The notes: a model not told the origin generated them from the letters alone. A stretch of 64,000 bases of DNA from Sphingobium sp. CCH11-B1 (GCF_001556865.1 NZ_LSJY01000079.1:1-64000), one strand, 5' to 3'. Positions 29,084-38,752 are shown, counted from the stretch's first letter. Numbers and translations: made by a program.

Positions 29084-29737
29084 TCAGCCCCAGGGGCGTT
29101 CCCGATACCATTTGGTGATGACATGCTTCACGCCGCTGCGCACCTTCATGCCATGATGGATGCTGGCGGGATTGGGCTGGCCGGATGGAAGGCGGTTGTT
29201 CCAGACCAGCAGTTTGCCGGTTTCCGGCTGCACCGTCTTGCCGATTTTGGTGAAGCGGGTGGCCCCGCCGGCGGCGGGTTCGTTCAGATAGACCATCAGC
29301 GTCCAGGTGCGATTGCCGGCGACCGAGCAGAATTGTGCGAAGTCCGCGCCCCTGGGGTCGAAATAGTCGGTGTGCGCCTTGAATTCCTGACCCACGCCAT
29401 AGCGTTGCCCCTGTATCGGTTCGCCATGGTGGCTGGCAATGCCGGCAAATGCATCGAGCCGCGCGTCGATGGCGGCGACGAACGGGTCGGCGGAATCGAG
29501 GTCGCAGGTTTCGCTGGTCCGAAAATAATGATCGCCATTGGCATCGGCGATGGTGGAGGGCCGTCGTTGCGCGTCGATGCGGCGGACCAGTTCGGCACAC
29601 TCCTCCACGCTGAGGAAGGCGCGGCGGATGAACAAGGTGATGTCGCGGCTGGGCACCCGCTGCACGCGGGGATGCGCGCCGATCCATGCGGGGTCGCCAT
29701 CGGCAGCGGCGGGCGCGGTCTGCTGTTGGATCATCAT
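29084..29737 (-). CDS. 2OG-Fe(II) oxygenase, prolyl 4-hydroxylase type
   Basis: A 217-residue iron- and 2-oxoglutarate-dependent dioxygenase of the P4Hc family. The metal ligands are seen as HTD in FKAHTDYFDPRG and the distal histidine in SIHHGMKVRSGVKH. The 2OG-binding region with its lysine or arginine is KHVITKWYRERPW. Expected substrates are peptidyl proline or a related residue, but some members act on small molecules. Start ATG 29737 is chosen. It lies upstream of the Pho array on the same strand and is divergent from gspC. Confidence 0.85.
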   Translation of the reverse strand: MMIQQQTAPAAADGDPAWIGAHPRVQRVPSRDITLFIRRAFLSVEECAELVRRIDAQRRPSTIADANGDHYFRTSETCDLDSADPFVAAIDARLDAFAGIASHHGEPIQGQRYGVGQEFKAHTDYFDPRGADFAQFCSVAGNRTWTLMVYLNEPAAGGATRFTKIGKTVQPETGKLLVWNNRLPSGQPNPASIHHGMKVRSGVKHVITKWYRERPWG

Positions 29738-29889
29738 CGTCCCATGGGTGGATGACGCATTTGCTATCCCGCGCCGCGCGAAAAGCAAGCACCAGGATTG
29801 GCGTCATAAATCCGTCACGCAACCGTCATCGTCCGGTAAGACGAGGTGCCTAGCAGGCTGCCTAGTCTCAAAGGGGGTATGGCAGCATC

Positions 29890-30741
29890 ATGCAGGTGCC
29901 GTTCGGCGACAGAGTGCGCGGATTGCGTCGCAGGCGCACTTCTGCGTCGCCCGCGTTCGACTGGCTGGCGCTGCTGGAGCGCGCGCTGCTCATCCTGCTT
30001 GCGCTGATGATCGTGCGGCTCGCATGGGCGATCGTGACGCCGGTCGGCAGCTTCGGCCCGTGGGAAGGACGGCGGGCACAGTTGATGTCGGCATCGGCCC
30101 GGCAGGCGCTCTTCGCCAGCTTCGACCCCTTCTTCCGCGACGGTCCGCAGCAGCCTTCGGGCGGAGTCGTCACGTCCCTGGCGCTGACCGTCTATGGCAT
30201 TCGTCTCAACGAAGGATCCGGCCTTGGGTCGGCGATCATCGCCGGGCCGGACGGGGTGCAGAACAGCTTTGCCGTGGGCGACGAGATATTGCCCGGCGTG
30301 GTGCTGAAATCCGTCGCTTTCGACCATGTCACCATCGACCGGGGCGGGGCGGAGGAACAGGTGTTTCTGGACCAGTCCACGCCTGCGCCGGACGCGCCGG
30401 CCCCACCGCCTGCCGCCAGCGGATGGCAAAGCGCGGCACCGCCGCCCCCGCCGGCGACGGCAACAGGCGCCGGGCCGACAGCCGAGAGCCTGAAGCGTGA
30501 CATCGGCTTTGCCCCCAGGATCGAGAATGGTCGCGTGACCGGCCTTGTCGTCCAATCGCGCGGGCCTGCCTTTGCCGGCGTCGGCTTCAAGCCCGGCGAC
30601 ATCATCGCCCAAGTCAACGGCCAGCCGGTCGGCGACCTGCAATCGTTGCAGAACCAGATCGCGCCCGGCGCGCGCCTGTCCCTGACCGTGGAGCGCGGCG
30701 CGACCACCGCCTCGGTCAACCTCATAGTGCAAGGCCAATGA
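29890..30741 (+). CDS. gspC: Type II secretion protein GspC
   Basis: Inner-membrane clamp linking the secretin to the assembly platform. A single membrane segment lies at residues about 22-46 (ALLERALLILLALMIVRLAW). The periplasmic HR domain follows (VTSLALTVYGIRLNEGSGLG) and, after a Pro/Ala-rich linker, a PDZ-like C-terminal domain (GLVVQSRGPAFAGVGFKPGD, VNGQPVGDLQSL). First gene of a 13-gene operon. It overlaps gspD by four bases. Confidence 0.9.
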   Translation: MQVPFGDRVRGLRRRRTSASPAFDWLALLERALLILLALMIVRLAWAIVTPVGSFGPWEGRRAQLMSASARQALFASFDPFFRDGPQQPSGGVVTSLALTVYGIRLNEGSGLGSAIIAGPDGVQNSFAVGDEILPGVVLKSVAFDHVTIDRGGAEEQVFLDQSTPAPDAPAPPPAASGWQSAAPPPPPATATGAGPTAESLKRDIGFAPRIENGRVTGLVVQSRGPAFAGVGFKPGDIIAQVNGQPVGDLQSLQNQIAPGARLSLTVERGATTASVNLIVQGQ

Positions 30742-32945
30742 CCCGCAAACTGCTCCTGACCGCCGCCATGGCCCTCGCGCTCGCGGCGCCGCTGCCTTCC
30801 TCCGCGCAGCAGACGCTCAACGTCCGCGACGCCGACATCCGCGCCTTCATCCAGGATGCCGCGCGGGTAACCGGCCGCACCTTCATCATCGACAACAAGG
30901 TGCAGGGGAAGGTGTCGGTCGTGACCGACCGGCCGCTGTCGCGATCCGAATATTTCGAGATCTTCCTGTCGACGCTGCGCGCCAACGGCCTTGTCGCCGT
31001 GCCTGCGCCCGGTGGCGCCTATCGCATCCAGCCGGTCGACGGCGCGGCCGGCCAGCCCAGCGGCGTGGGGCAGGCGTCCAACCGCAACAGCTTCGTCACC
31101 GAAGTCTTCCGCCTTCGCTCCATCGACGCGGCAAGCGCGCTGGAGACCTTGCGGCCACTGGTAAGCCGGGAAGGCTCCGTCACCGCCAACCGGGCAGGGA
31201 ACAGCGTGGTCGTCGCGGACTATGCCGACAATGTTGCGCGTATCCGTCAGGTGATCGCGCGCATCGACCGCGACAATGCGGCGACGCAGATGGTGGCGCT
31301 GAAGAACGCCGGTGCACGGGAGATCGCCACATCGCTCCAGGCGCTGGTCGCGAGTGGGGGCTCGGGCGAGAATGCCGCGCCGGCTTCGGCGACGGTGGTG
31401 CCGATCGACAGCAGCAATTCGGTCGCGATAAGAGGTGACGCGGGCACCGTCGCCCGGCTGGCGGCGATGGCGAGGCAGCTGGACCAGCAGGCGGCGAGCG
31501 GCACCGAGATCCGCGTTTACTGGCTGGAACATGCCGATGCCGAGAAACTGTTGCCTGTGCTGCAGCAACTGGTCGGCCAATCGACCGCGCAGCCCGTGAC
31601 CTCCGATGCGCCGGCTCCGGCCAAGGGCAGCGCCGTGCCGGCTGCGCAGGTCGCAGCGCCCGTCGCCGCGTCCGCGCCGAGTGCGAGCGGCAGCGGCATA
31701 TCGACGCGCGGTCCTGCCATCGTCACGCGCTACGAGGGCGCGAATGCGATTATCGTTGCCGCCAACAGCGACGTTCAGCGGATGCTGGGCGAGACCATCC
31801 GGCAAATCGATACGCGGCGCGAACAGGTGCTGGTGGAGGCGATCATCGTCGAGATCAGCGACGCCGCCGCCAAGAAGCTGGGAGTGCAGTTCCTGATCGG
31901 CAGCACCTCCACCGGCTTTGCGGCCACCAACTACTCCAACGCGCAGCCCAACCTGCTGACCATCGCAGGTGCCTATGCCGCGAACCAGCTGGGAACGACG
32001 ACGACCACGGTGGTCGCGCCGGACGGGACGCGGACGACGACCGAAGTGCGGGAGAATGGCGACCTCGCCAACACGCTGCAGCAGGCGGCGGTCAACAGCC
32101 TGCAAAGCGCGACCGGCATTATCGGCGGCCTTGGCACGCAGATCGGCAGGAACGGCATTTTCGGCGCGATCATCAATGCCGTGAAGTCCGACACGGAAAG
32201 CAACCTGCTTTCCACGCCTTCTGTAATGACGATGGACAACCAGAAGGCATCGATCCTGGTGGGACAGCAAGTTCCGATCACGACCGGCGAGGCGCTGAGC
32301 CAGAATTTCGACAACCAGTTCCGCACCGTCCAGCGGCAGGATGTCGGCATCAAGCTGGAGGTGAAGCCGCAGATCAACACCGGCGGCGCCATCAAGCTGT
32401 TCCTGAAGCAGGAAGTGTCGAGCGTTGCCGGGCCGGTGAGCAACAGCAACAGCGACCTTATCATCAACAAGCGCGAGATCGAGACGACGGTCACGGTCGA
32501 CGATGGCGAGATATTGGCGCTGGGTGGGTTGCTGGATGACAATGAACGGCGCACGATCGAGCGCATCCCCCTGCTGTCCGACATTCCGGGGATCGGCGAG
32601 CTGTTCAAGTCGCGGTCCAAAAGCCGGACCAAGACCAACCTGATGGTCTTCATCCGCCCCACGATCCTGCGATCGAAGGAGGATGCGCAAAAGCTGACGC
32701 AGCAGCGATACGGCTATGTGCGGGGCATGCAGTTGCAGCGCAACCCGGACGTCGAGCCGACGATCGACGAACTGGTCCGCGACTATATGGGCGCGGTTCC
32801 CCCGGTCGCGCCGCAGCCGGGCGACGTGACGGTGCAGCCGCCGGCGGGCGCGACCGTCCCTGCGCAAGTGATCGAACCCACGGTGCGGCAGTCGAGCGGG
32901 GTCGTGCGCCCGGTCGATATCCCGGCGAGCGGGGGAAAGCAGTGA
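30738..32945 (+). CDS. gspD: Type II secretion outer membrane secretin GspD
   Basis: Forms the outer-membrane channel of the secretion system. It is 735 residues. A signal peptide (1-24, APLPSSAQQ) precedes N0 and the N1-N3 ring domains (VVADYADNVARIRQVIARID), then the secretin core with QEVSSVAGPV, VDDGEILALGGLLDDNE and the terminal IRPTILRSKEDAQ. The C-terminal part is Pro/Val-rich and may dock a pilotin; no gspS is seen nearby. It overlaps gspC; 118 bp lie before gspE. Confidence 0.94.
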   Translation: MTRKLLLTAAMALALAAPLPSSAQQTLNVRDADIRAFIQDAARVTGRTFIIDNKVQGKVSVVTDRPLSRSEYFEIFLSTLRANGLVAVPAPGGAYRIQPVDGAAGQPSGVGQASNRNSFVTEVFRLRSIDAASALETLRPLVSREGSVTANRAGNSVVVADYADNVARIRQVIARIDRDNAATQMVALKNAGAREIATSLQALVASGGSGENAAPASATVVPIDSSNSVAIRGDAGTVARLAAMARQLDQQAASGTEIRVYWLEHADAEKLLPVLQQLVGQSTAQPVTSDAPAPAKGSAVPAAQVAAPVAASAPSASGSGISTRGPAIVTRYEGANAIIVAANSDVQRMLGETIRQIDTRREQVLVEAIIVEISDAAAKKLGVQFLIGSTSTGFAATNYSNAQPNLLTIAGAYAANQLGTTTTTVVAPDGTRTTTEVRENGDLANTLQQAAVNSLQSATGIIGGLGTQIGRNGIFGAIINAVKSDTESNLLSTPSVMTMDNQKASILVGQQVPITTGEALSQNFDNQFRTVQRQDVGIKLEVKPQINTGGAIKLFLKQEVSSVAGPVSNSNSDLIINKREIETTVTVDDGEILALGGLLDDNERRTIERIPLLSDIPGIGELFKSRSKSRTKTNLMVFIRPTILRSKEDAQKLTQQRYGYVRGMQLQRNPDVEPTIDELVRDYMGAVPPVAPQPGDVTVQPPAGATVPAQVIEPTVRQSSGVVRPVDIPASGGKQ

Positions 32946-32977
32946 GGTTTCCCATTCCCCCGTTGACTCCGAGCCTG

Positions 32978-33055
32978 CCGAACGGCTCGACTGAGCAGAG
33001 CGAAGCCATTTCGATCCGCTCGGGGGTGGGCTTCGACTCCGCTCGGCCCGAACGG
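32978..33055. repeat. Inverted REP-like repeat between gspD and gspE
   Basis: Two imperfect inverted arms (32978-33007 and 33028-33055) share the core CTTCGACT...GCTC...CCGAACGG. Such cores, facing each other, are common intergenic repeats in sphingomonad genomes. The array can form a long RNA hairpin in the gap between gspD and gspE. It may affect mRNA stability within the operon. Confidence 0.6.
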
Positions 33056-33063
33056 AGGTTCAT

Positions 33064-34605
33064 ATGAGCGAGCCTGGTTCTGATCATCCCGTGATCCCTG
33101 CCGCCACGTCGCGGCCCATCGACATACCCTATGTCTTTGCGCGCAAGCATGGCGTGGTGATGCTGCCGCCCGAAGGCGACCGGCTGACCATCGCCGTTCG
33201 GGAAGGGAGCGACCCGCGCGTGCTGCTGGAGGTGCGGCGGCATCTGGCGCGCAGCTTCGACGTTCGGTTCGTGGAGCCGGCGCAGTTCGACCGGCACCTG
33301 TCCGACCATTATGCGATGGAGGGCAGCGCCGCGGCCATGGCGGGATCGCTGGAGGTGGGCGCGGACGAGCTGGACATCCTGGCCGCCGACATTCCGACAG
33401 CCGACGACCTGCTCGACAGCGCCGACGACGCGCCGGCCATCCGCCTGATCAACGGCATCATTGCGGAGGCGGCCCGGCAGGGCGTGTCCGACATTCATAT
33501 CGAACCCTATGAGACGGGCCTGATCGTCAGGATGCGGATCGATGGCGTGCTGCGCGAGACGCTGCGGATGCCGCCCCATGTCGCGCCCGTCGTCGTCAGC
33601 CGCATCAAGGTGATGGCGCGGCTCGACATCGCCGAACGGCGCGTGCCGCAGGACGGGCGCATCGGCCTGACGCTCGGCGGTAAATTGCTCGACGTGCGTG
33701 TCTCCACCCTGCCGAGCCGGGCGGGCGAACGCGTGGTGCTGCGCATCCTCGACAAGGAGAATGCGGGCATGAACCTGGACCTGCTGGGCATGACCGGCGC
33801 GCCGGACCGAATCTTCCGCGAGGGCCTGAGCGAACCCAATGGCATCATCCTCGTCACCGGGCCGACCGGTTCGGGCAAGACGACGACACTCTACGCCGGC
33901 TTGCGCCAGCTCAATGACGGCAGCCGCAACATCCTGACCGTCGAAGATCCGGTGGAATATGCAATCGAGGGGGTTGGCCAGACGCAGGTGAATGCGAAGG
34001 TCGGGCTGACCTTCGCGGCTGGGCTGCGCGCGATCCTGCGGCAAGACCCCGATGTGGTGATGGTCGGCGAAATCCGCGATCGCGAGACAGCCGAGATCGC
34101 CGTGCAGGCTTCGCTGACCGGGCATCTGGTGCTCTCGACCGTCCACACCAACGATGCGGTCGGTGCGATCACCCGGATGCGGGACATGCGGGTGGAGCCT
34201 TTCCTGCTCGCGTCCACGCTGCGCGCCGTGATCGCGCAGCGGCTGGTGCGGCGGCTTTGCCAGCATTGCCGCGAACCCGTGCAAGCCGACAAATCGGCGA
34301 GCGCGCTCCTCGGCTTCGATCCCGGCACGATCATCTATCGCGCCCATGGCTGCGAGCACTGCAACGGGACCGGCTACAAGGGCCGGATCGGCGTGTTCGA
34401 GGCGATTCGCGTCGACGACACGATCCGCCGCCTCATCAATGACGGGGGCGATGAATCGCTGATTGCGCGTCATGCCTTCCTGAACGCGCCCAATCTGGGT
34501 TCGGCGGCGCGGGCACTGGTGCGCGACGGGCAGACCACGGCGGAAGAGGCCATCCGCGTGTCGCGCCGCGACGCGACCGAGGTGGAAACCATCGCCGATG
34601 GCTGA
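33064..34605 (+). CDS. gspE: Type II secretion ATPase GspE
   Basis: The cytoplasmic hexameric motor that powers pseudopilus assembly. The 513-residue protein has an N1E-like domain, the Walker A motif GPTGSGKTTT (residue about 266), Walker B (DPDVVMVGEIRD), the His-box (LVLSTVHTNDA) and a tetracysteine zinc site (CQHC at about 399, then CEHCNGTG). Start ATG 33064 follows a GGAGG-like sequence. It overlaps gspF by eight bases. Confidence 0.96.
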   Translation: MSEPGSDHPVIPAATSRPIDIPYVFARKHGVVMLPPEGDRLTIAVREGSDPRVLLEVRRHLARSFDVRFVEPAQFDRHLSDHYAMEGSAAAMAGSLEVGADELDILAADIPTADDLLDSADDAPAIRLINGIIAEAARQGVSDIHIEPYETGLIVRMRIDGVLRETLRMPPHVAPVVVSRIKVMARLDIAERRVPQDGRIGLTLGGKLLDVRVSTLPSRAGERVVLRILDKENAGMNLDLLGMTGAPDRIFREGLSEPNGIILVTGPTGSGKTTTLYAGLRQLNDGSRNILTVEDPVEYAIEGVGQTQVNAKVGLTFAAGLRAILRQDPDVVMVGEIRDRETAEIAVQASLTGHLVLSTVHTNDAVGAITRMRDMRVEPFLLASTLRAVIAQRLVRRLCQHCREPVQADKSASALLGFDPGTIIYRAHGCEHCNGTGYKGRIGVFEAIRVDDTIRRLINDGGDESLIARHAFLNAPNLGSAARALVRDGQTTAEEAIRVSRRDATEVETIADG

Positions 34606-35815
34606 ATATGACTATGTGGCGATCGACCCGGCTGGCCGGGAGCGTGGCGGATCGGTCAAGGCCGGCACGATCGAGGATGCGCGCGCCAAGCTGGACGCAC
34701 GCAAGCTGTTCATCGTGCGGCTGGAGCAGGGCGCGACCGAGACGGCGCGCAAACGGACCGGCCTGTCGCTGCGCGCGCCGCGCCTCTCGCCAAAGGAGCT
34801 GACGCTCTTCACCCGCCAGCTGTCGACCCTGATCCAGGTGAGCCCGCTGGAGGAATCGCTGCGCACCATCGGCCGGCAGAGCGAGAAGGACCATGTGCGC
34901 GCCATCGTGGGTCGCGTGCATGGCGGCGTGCTGGAAGGCCGGCGGCTGGCGGACGCCTTGGGGGCGGAGCCCAGGAGCTTCCCGCCGCTTTATCGCGCGA
35001 TGATTTCCGCCGGTGAAAGTTCCGGCAGCCTGCCGACGATCATGGAGCGATTGGCCGACCTGATGGAGCGGCAGGCGGTGATCCGGTCCAAGGTGCTGAC
35101 CGCCATCGCCTATCCCAGCGTGCTCGCCGCCTTCGCTGTCTGCGTCGTCGCAGCACTCATGATCTTCGTGGTGCCCAAGGTGGTGGAGCAGTTCGACACA
35201 GTGGGGCAGCAATTGCCGCTGTTGACCCGCATGGTGATGGGCCTGTCCGCCTTCCTTGCCGCCTATTGGTGGGTGCTGCTGATCCTGATCGCGCTTTCGG
35301 GGCTATTATTCTGGCGCGCGCTGAGGAACGAGGCGTTTCGATATCGCTTCGACGCGACCCTTCTGGCGCTGCCCCTGCTTGGCCGCCTGATCCGCGACCT
35401 GCATGCCGCACGGATGGCGCGGACGCTTTCGACCATGGTGGCGAGCCGGCTGCCGCTGATGGAAGGTTTGTCGCTGACCGCGAACACCGTGCATAACCGG
35501 GTGCTGCGCAAGGCATCGGACGACATCGTGGAAGCGATCCGGGGCGGCGGCAGCCTGTCGGCGGCGCTGCGGCGCGCCGGGGTTTTCCCGCCGCTGCTGG
35601 TCTATCTGGCGGCAAGCGGCGAGAGCGCGGGGCGGCTCGACACGATGCTGGAACGCGCGGCAGACTATCTGGAGCGGGAGTTCGACAGCTTCACCTCCGC
35701 CGCGCTCGCCATGCTGGAGCCGGTCATCATCATCCTGATGGGGGGCATCGTCGCCGTCATCATCCTGTCCATCCTGCTGCCGATCCTGCAGCTGCAAAGC
35801 CTCACCGGGGCTTGA
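34598..35815 (+). CDS. gspF: Type II secretion inner membrane protein GspF
   Basis: Polytopic platform protein of the secretion system. It is 405 residues: an N-terminal ring domain, then two homologous helical repeats, with three membrane segments. The first T2SF repeat is LTLFTRQLSTLIQVSPLEES and the second begins AARMARTLSTMVASRLPLM. The C-terminal membrane segment ends PVIIILMGGIVAVIILSILL. It overlaps gspE. Confidence 0.95.
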   Translation: MAEYDYVAIDPAGRERGGSVKAGTIEDARAKLDARKLFIVRLEQGATETARKRTGLSLRAPRLSPKELTLFTRQLSTLIQVSPLEESLRTIGRQSEKDHVRAIVGRVHGGVLEGRRLADALGAEPRSFPPLYRAMISAGESSGSLPTIMERLADLMERQAVIRSKVLTAIAYPSVLAAFAVCVVAALMIFVVPKVVEQFDTVGQQLPLLTRMVMGLSAFLAAYWWVLLILIALSGLLFWRALRNEAFRYRFDATLLALPLLGRLIRDLHAARMARTLSTMVASRLPLMEGLSLTANTVHNRVLRKASDDIVEAIRGGGSLSAALRRAGVFPPLLVYLAASGESAGRLDTMLERAADYLEREFDSFTSAALAMLEPVIIILMGGIVAVIILSILLPILQLQSLTGA

Positions 35816-35825
35816 AGGAGTGAAC

Positions 35826-36281
35826 ATGCCCAATTGGAAGACCATTCGAGCCGCCGCTGTCGAAGGCGAAGAGGGCTTTACCCTGGTAGAATTGATGGTC
35901 GTCATCGTCATCATCGGCCTGCTGGCGACGATCGTGGCGATCAACGTCATTCCGGCGACGGAGACCGCGCGCGTCGAAAAAGCCAAGGCCGACATTTCGA
36001 CCATCGAGCAGGCGCTCGAGCAATATCGGCTCGACAACCTGACCTATCCCGCCGCGTCGGACGGGTTGCAGGCGCTCATCAGCCCGCCCGCCTCGCTCGC
36101 CCAGCCGCAGCGCTATCGCCGGGGCGGCTATATCAAGAAGCTGCCCGAAGATCCGTGGGGCCGCGCCTATCTCTACACCGTGCCGGGGCGGAAAGGCGCG
36201 TTCGACATCAGTTCGCTGGGCGCGGACGGGCAGCCGGGCGGGGAGAATGAGAATGCGGACATCGTCTCCAGCGAGCTTTGA
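35826..36281 (+). CDS. gspG: Type II secretion major pseudopilin GspG
   Basis: Main subunit of the pseudopilus. It is 151 residues with the type IV prepilin leader ending Gly17-Phe18 (EEGFTLVELMVVIVIIGLLA), cut by the prepilin peptidase encoded by the last gene of this operon. The calcium-binding C-terminal region is present (RAYLYTVPGRKGAFDISSLG and ADGQPGG). I chose ATG 35826 because AAGGAG stands six bases before it; the GTG at 35820 would overlap this site. Confidence 0.95.
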   Translation: MPNWKTIRAAAVEGEEGFTLVELMVVIVIIGLLATIVAINVIPATETARVEKAKADISTIEQALEQYRLDNLTYPAASDGLQALISPPASLAQPQRYRRGGYIKKLPEDPWGRAYLYTVPGRKGAFDISSLGADGQPGGENENADIVSSEL

Positions 36282-36756
36282 TCCCTCCGAGGCAGGCTTT
36301 ACGTCTTTGAAGCGTTCCGCCGAACATGGCTTCACTTTGCTGGAGCTGATGGTCGTGCTGACGATCATCGGTTTCATTTCGGCCGCCGTCGTCCTGGCCA
36401 TCCCCGACCCGCGCGGTCGGGTGGTGGAGGATGCCGACCGCTTCGCCGCGCGCGTCGCCGCCGCGCGCGACGAAGCGGTCGTCACCGCGCGACCCATGGG
36501 CGTATGGGTATCGGCCTCGGGCTATGGCTTCCAGCGCCGCGAGGGCGGCGGCTGGGCATCCATCGACCAGAAGCCGTTCGGGAACGCCAATTGGAAAGCG
36601 GGCACGCGCGCTCTGGTGGGCAAGGATGGCGGGCAGCAGATCGCCTTCGACGGCACCGGCCTGCCGACCGATCCGCTGACCGTGACGCTGGCGCGCGAGG
36701 GCGAGCGGGTGGCCGTGACCGTCGACATGGCGGGGAAGGTCATGGTCGGTGGATAG
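36247..36756 (+). CDS. gspH: Type II secretion minor pseudopilin GspH
   Basis: Minor pseudopilin of 169 residues. The long leader ends with the prepilin site AEHGFTLLELMVVLTIIGF at about residue 28, then a variable C-terminal domain (GTRALVGKDGGQQIAFDGTG). It overlaps gspG by 35 bases and gspI by eight, so it is tightly coupled. Start could also be ATG 36253. Confidence 0.9.
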   Translation: MRMRTSSPASFDPSEAGFTSLKRSAEHGFTLLELMVVLTIIGFISAAVVLAIPDPRGRVVEDADRFAARVAAARDEAVVTARPMGVWVSASGYGFQRREGGGWASIDQKPFGNANWKAGTRALVGKDGGQQIAFDGTGLPTDPLTVTLAREGERVAVTVDMAGKVMVGG

Positions 36757-37120
36757 GGGGCGCGCCGCGGAGCGCGGCTTCACCTTGCTGGAGATGCTGG
36801 TGGCGCTGGCGGTGTTCAGCCTCGCGGCGCTCGCGCTGGTCCGGTTGCAGGGGGTGACGTTGCGTACGGCGGCTGACCTCGACAGCAAGGCGCTGGGCCA
36901 GATCGTCGCGCGCAATCTGATGGTCGAGGTGCAGACCGACCCCACCCCGCCCGCCGTCGGCGAGGAGGAGGGCGATGTCGAAAATGGCGGCAGGCGCTGG
37001 CACTGGCGCAGGCTGGTCAAGGCCATGGACGACAAGCGGCTGTTGCAGGTCGACATGACCGTGGATGGACAGCCCGGCGCTTCGCCCGCCGTGCTGAGCT
37101 TCGTGCGGGTGGTCGAATGA
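36749..37120 (+). CDS. gspI: Type II secretion minor pseudopilin GspI
   Basis: A 123-residue minor pseudopilin with the leader site AAERGFTLLEMLVALAVFSLA (Gly-Phe at residue about 10). Its start is a GTG at 36749 that overlaps the end of gspH. It is part of the GspI-J-K tip that begins pseudopilus growth. It overlaps gspJ by four bases. Confidence 0.9.
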   Translation: MDRGRAAERGFTLLEMLVALAVFSLAALALVRLQGVTLRTAADLDSKALGQIVARNLMVEVQTDPTPPAVGEEEGDVENGGRRWHWRRLVKAMDDKRLLQVDMTVDGQPGASPAVLSFVRVVE

Positions 37121-37770
37121 TGCGGGACGGCGAAACTCCCAAGGCGGCGGGTGGCTTCACGCTGATCGAGCTGCTGGTCGCGTTGATGATCTTCGCGCTG
37201 CTCGCCAGCGCAGGCGTGCTGTTGCTGGGCAACAGCGTGTCGGCGCAGGCGCAGGTGAAGGCGCGGCTGGACGACATGGCGGCGGTGCAGCGCGCGAGCG
37301 GCGCGCTCGCCGCCGACCTGGGGCAGGCCGTGCCGCGCATCACGCGCACGGAGGCGGGGACGCTCGCGCCCGCCTTCTGGGCGCATGGCGAGGGCGAAGC
37401 CCAGCCGGTGATGCAGTTCGTGCGCGGCGGCTGGGACAATCTGGGCAACCTTCCCCGCCCGTCCTTGCAGAAGGTCGAATATTGGGTGCGGCAGGGGCGG
37501 CTCGAGCGGCGCAGCTATGCGCAGCTCGACGGCGCGGCCGGGGACGATCCCGCGACGTTGCTGGACAATGTCGAAGCGGTGGTGCTGCGGTTCAGGGACG
37601 GGCAGGGGAAATGGCGCGATGCGTGGATGCCGACCCAGCCCGACCTGATGCCCCGCGCCGTGGAGATGCAGGTGACCCGCACGGGTGAGCCGCCGGTCGT
37701 GCTGCGGTTCCTCGTCGCTCCCGGCCCGATGGAGAAGCCCGTCGTGGCGGAAGGGGCGGCGGGTGCCTGA
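37117..37770 (+). CDS. gspJ: Type II secretion minor pseudopilin GspJ
   Basis: A 217-residue minor pseudopilin, with the prepilin site AAGGFTLIELLVALMIFAL. The rest is the GspJ-type beta-rich domain. It overlaps gspI (ATGA) and gspK. Together GspI, GspJ and GspK form the pseudopilus tip. Confidence 0.9.
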   Translation: MMRDGETPKAAGGFTLIELLVALMIFALLASAGVLLLGNSVSAQAQVKARLDDMAAVQRASGALAADLGQAVPRITRTEAGTLAPAFWAHGEGEAQPVMQFVRGGWDNLGNLPRPSLQKVEYWVRQGRLERRSYAQLDGAAGDDPATLLDNVEAVVLRFRDGQGKWRDAWMPTQPDLMPRAVEMQVTRTGEPPVVLRFLVAPGPMEKPVVAEGAAGA

Positions 37771-38752
37771 TCCCCATGGCCGTCATGAGGAGGGCGCTGC
37801 CCTGCTGACCGTGCTGTTGCTGGTGGCGGTGATGGCTGTGGTCGCGTCGACCGCTCTGGAGCGGGTGGCGCTGGCGACCCGCATGACCGGCAATGGCGGC
37901 GCGGTCGATCAGGCGCGCGCCTTTGCCGATGCGGGCGCGGAACTCGCGCGACTGCGCATCGGCGATCTGGTGGCGTCGAACCCGGCGAAGATGACGCTGC
38001 AGGGCGGATGGATGGGCACGCCGCAGGTGGTGCCCGTGCCCGGCGGCGTCGCGAGCGTGCAGGTGACGGACGGCGGCAACTGCTTCAACCTGAACAGCGT
38101 GGTGACTGGCGAGAGCGAGGCGGCGCTGAAGGTGCGGCCGGTGGGCGTCGCGCAGTTCCAGGCGCTGCTGGAGGCGCTGGGCGTGGACGCGCGGCAGGCG
38201 CAGCGGGCGGCGAACGGCCTCGCCGACTGGATCGACAGCGACAGCGTGCCACAGCCCGGTGGTGCGGAGGACGAAACCTATGCCCAGGCCGAGCGTCCCT
38301 ATCGCGCGGCCAACCGGCTGATGGCCGACGCCAGCGAACTGCGCGCCGTCGCGGGGATCACGCCGGCCATCTACGACCTTGCACGGCCGTGGGTATGTGC
38401 GCTGCCCGTCGCGGATCTGTCACCGATCAACATCAATACGCTGCTGCCTGATCAGGCCCCGCTGTTCGCCATGCTGCTGCCGGGCAAATTGAGCGTCGGG
38501 CAAGCGCGGCAATATCTGGCGCAACGGCCCGCGGAAGGCTACGGCGGCGTGTCGCAATTCTGGGCCATGACGGCGCGCGGGGGCATCAATCCCGAAGAGG
38601 GCGTGGACCAGCAGGTCAAATTGACGACCGGATTTTTTGGAGTGACTGTGTCGGTGGATGTCGGGGGGACGCAGGTGGTGGAACGCGCGCTGATCGACGC
38701 GCGCGAAAGCCCCGCCAGGATCGTGCGGCGAAGCTGGGGCGCGGGCGCATGA
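37763..38752 (+). CDS. gspK: Type II secretion minor pseudopilin GspK
   Basis: Large minor pseudopilin (329 residues) capping the tip complex. It starts with a GTG at 37763, giving MPDPHGRHEEGAALLTVLLL, whose Gly-Ala processing site lacks the usual Phe, as often in GspK. Two helical domains follow (RQAQRAANGLADWIDSDS, SPININTLLPDQAPLFAMLL). The upstream in-frame extension is a frame artefact. It overlaps gspJ and gspL. Confidence 0.9.
   Translation: MPDPHGRHEEGAALLTVLLLVAVMAVVASTALERVALATRMTGNGGAVDQARAFADAGAELARLRIGDLVASNPAKMTLQGGWMGTPQVVPVPGGVASVQVTDGGNCFNLNSVVTGESEAALKVRPVGVAQFQALLEALGVDARQAQRAANGLADWIDSDSVPQPGGAEDETYAQAERPYRAANRLMADASELRAVAGITPAIYDLARPWVCALPVADLSPININTLLPDQAPLFAMLLPGKLSVGQARQYLAQRPAEGYGGVSQFWAMTARGGINPEEGVDQQVKLTTGFFGVTVSVDVGGTQVVERALIDARESPARIVRRSWGAGA

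Noticed and set aside
30192..32867. 891-codon open frame on the minus strand across gspC/gspD
   Set aside because: It is antisense to clear type II secretion genes and its protein is rich in Arg, His, Gln and Asp without any domain, typical of high-GC shadow frames.
32946..33063. Separate promoter or small gene between gspD and gspE
   Set aside because: The gap is filled by an inverted intergenic repeat; no start codon with an RBS other than gspE and no clear promoter are seen.
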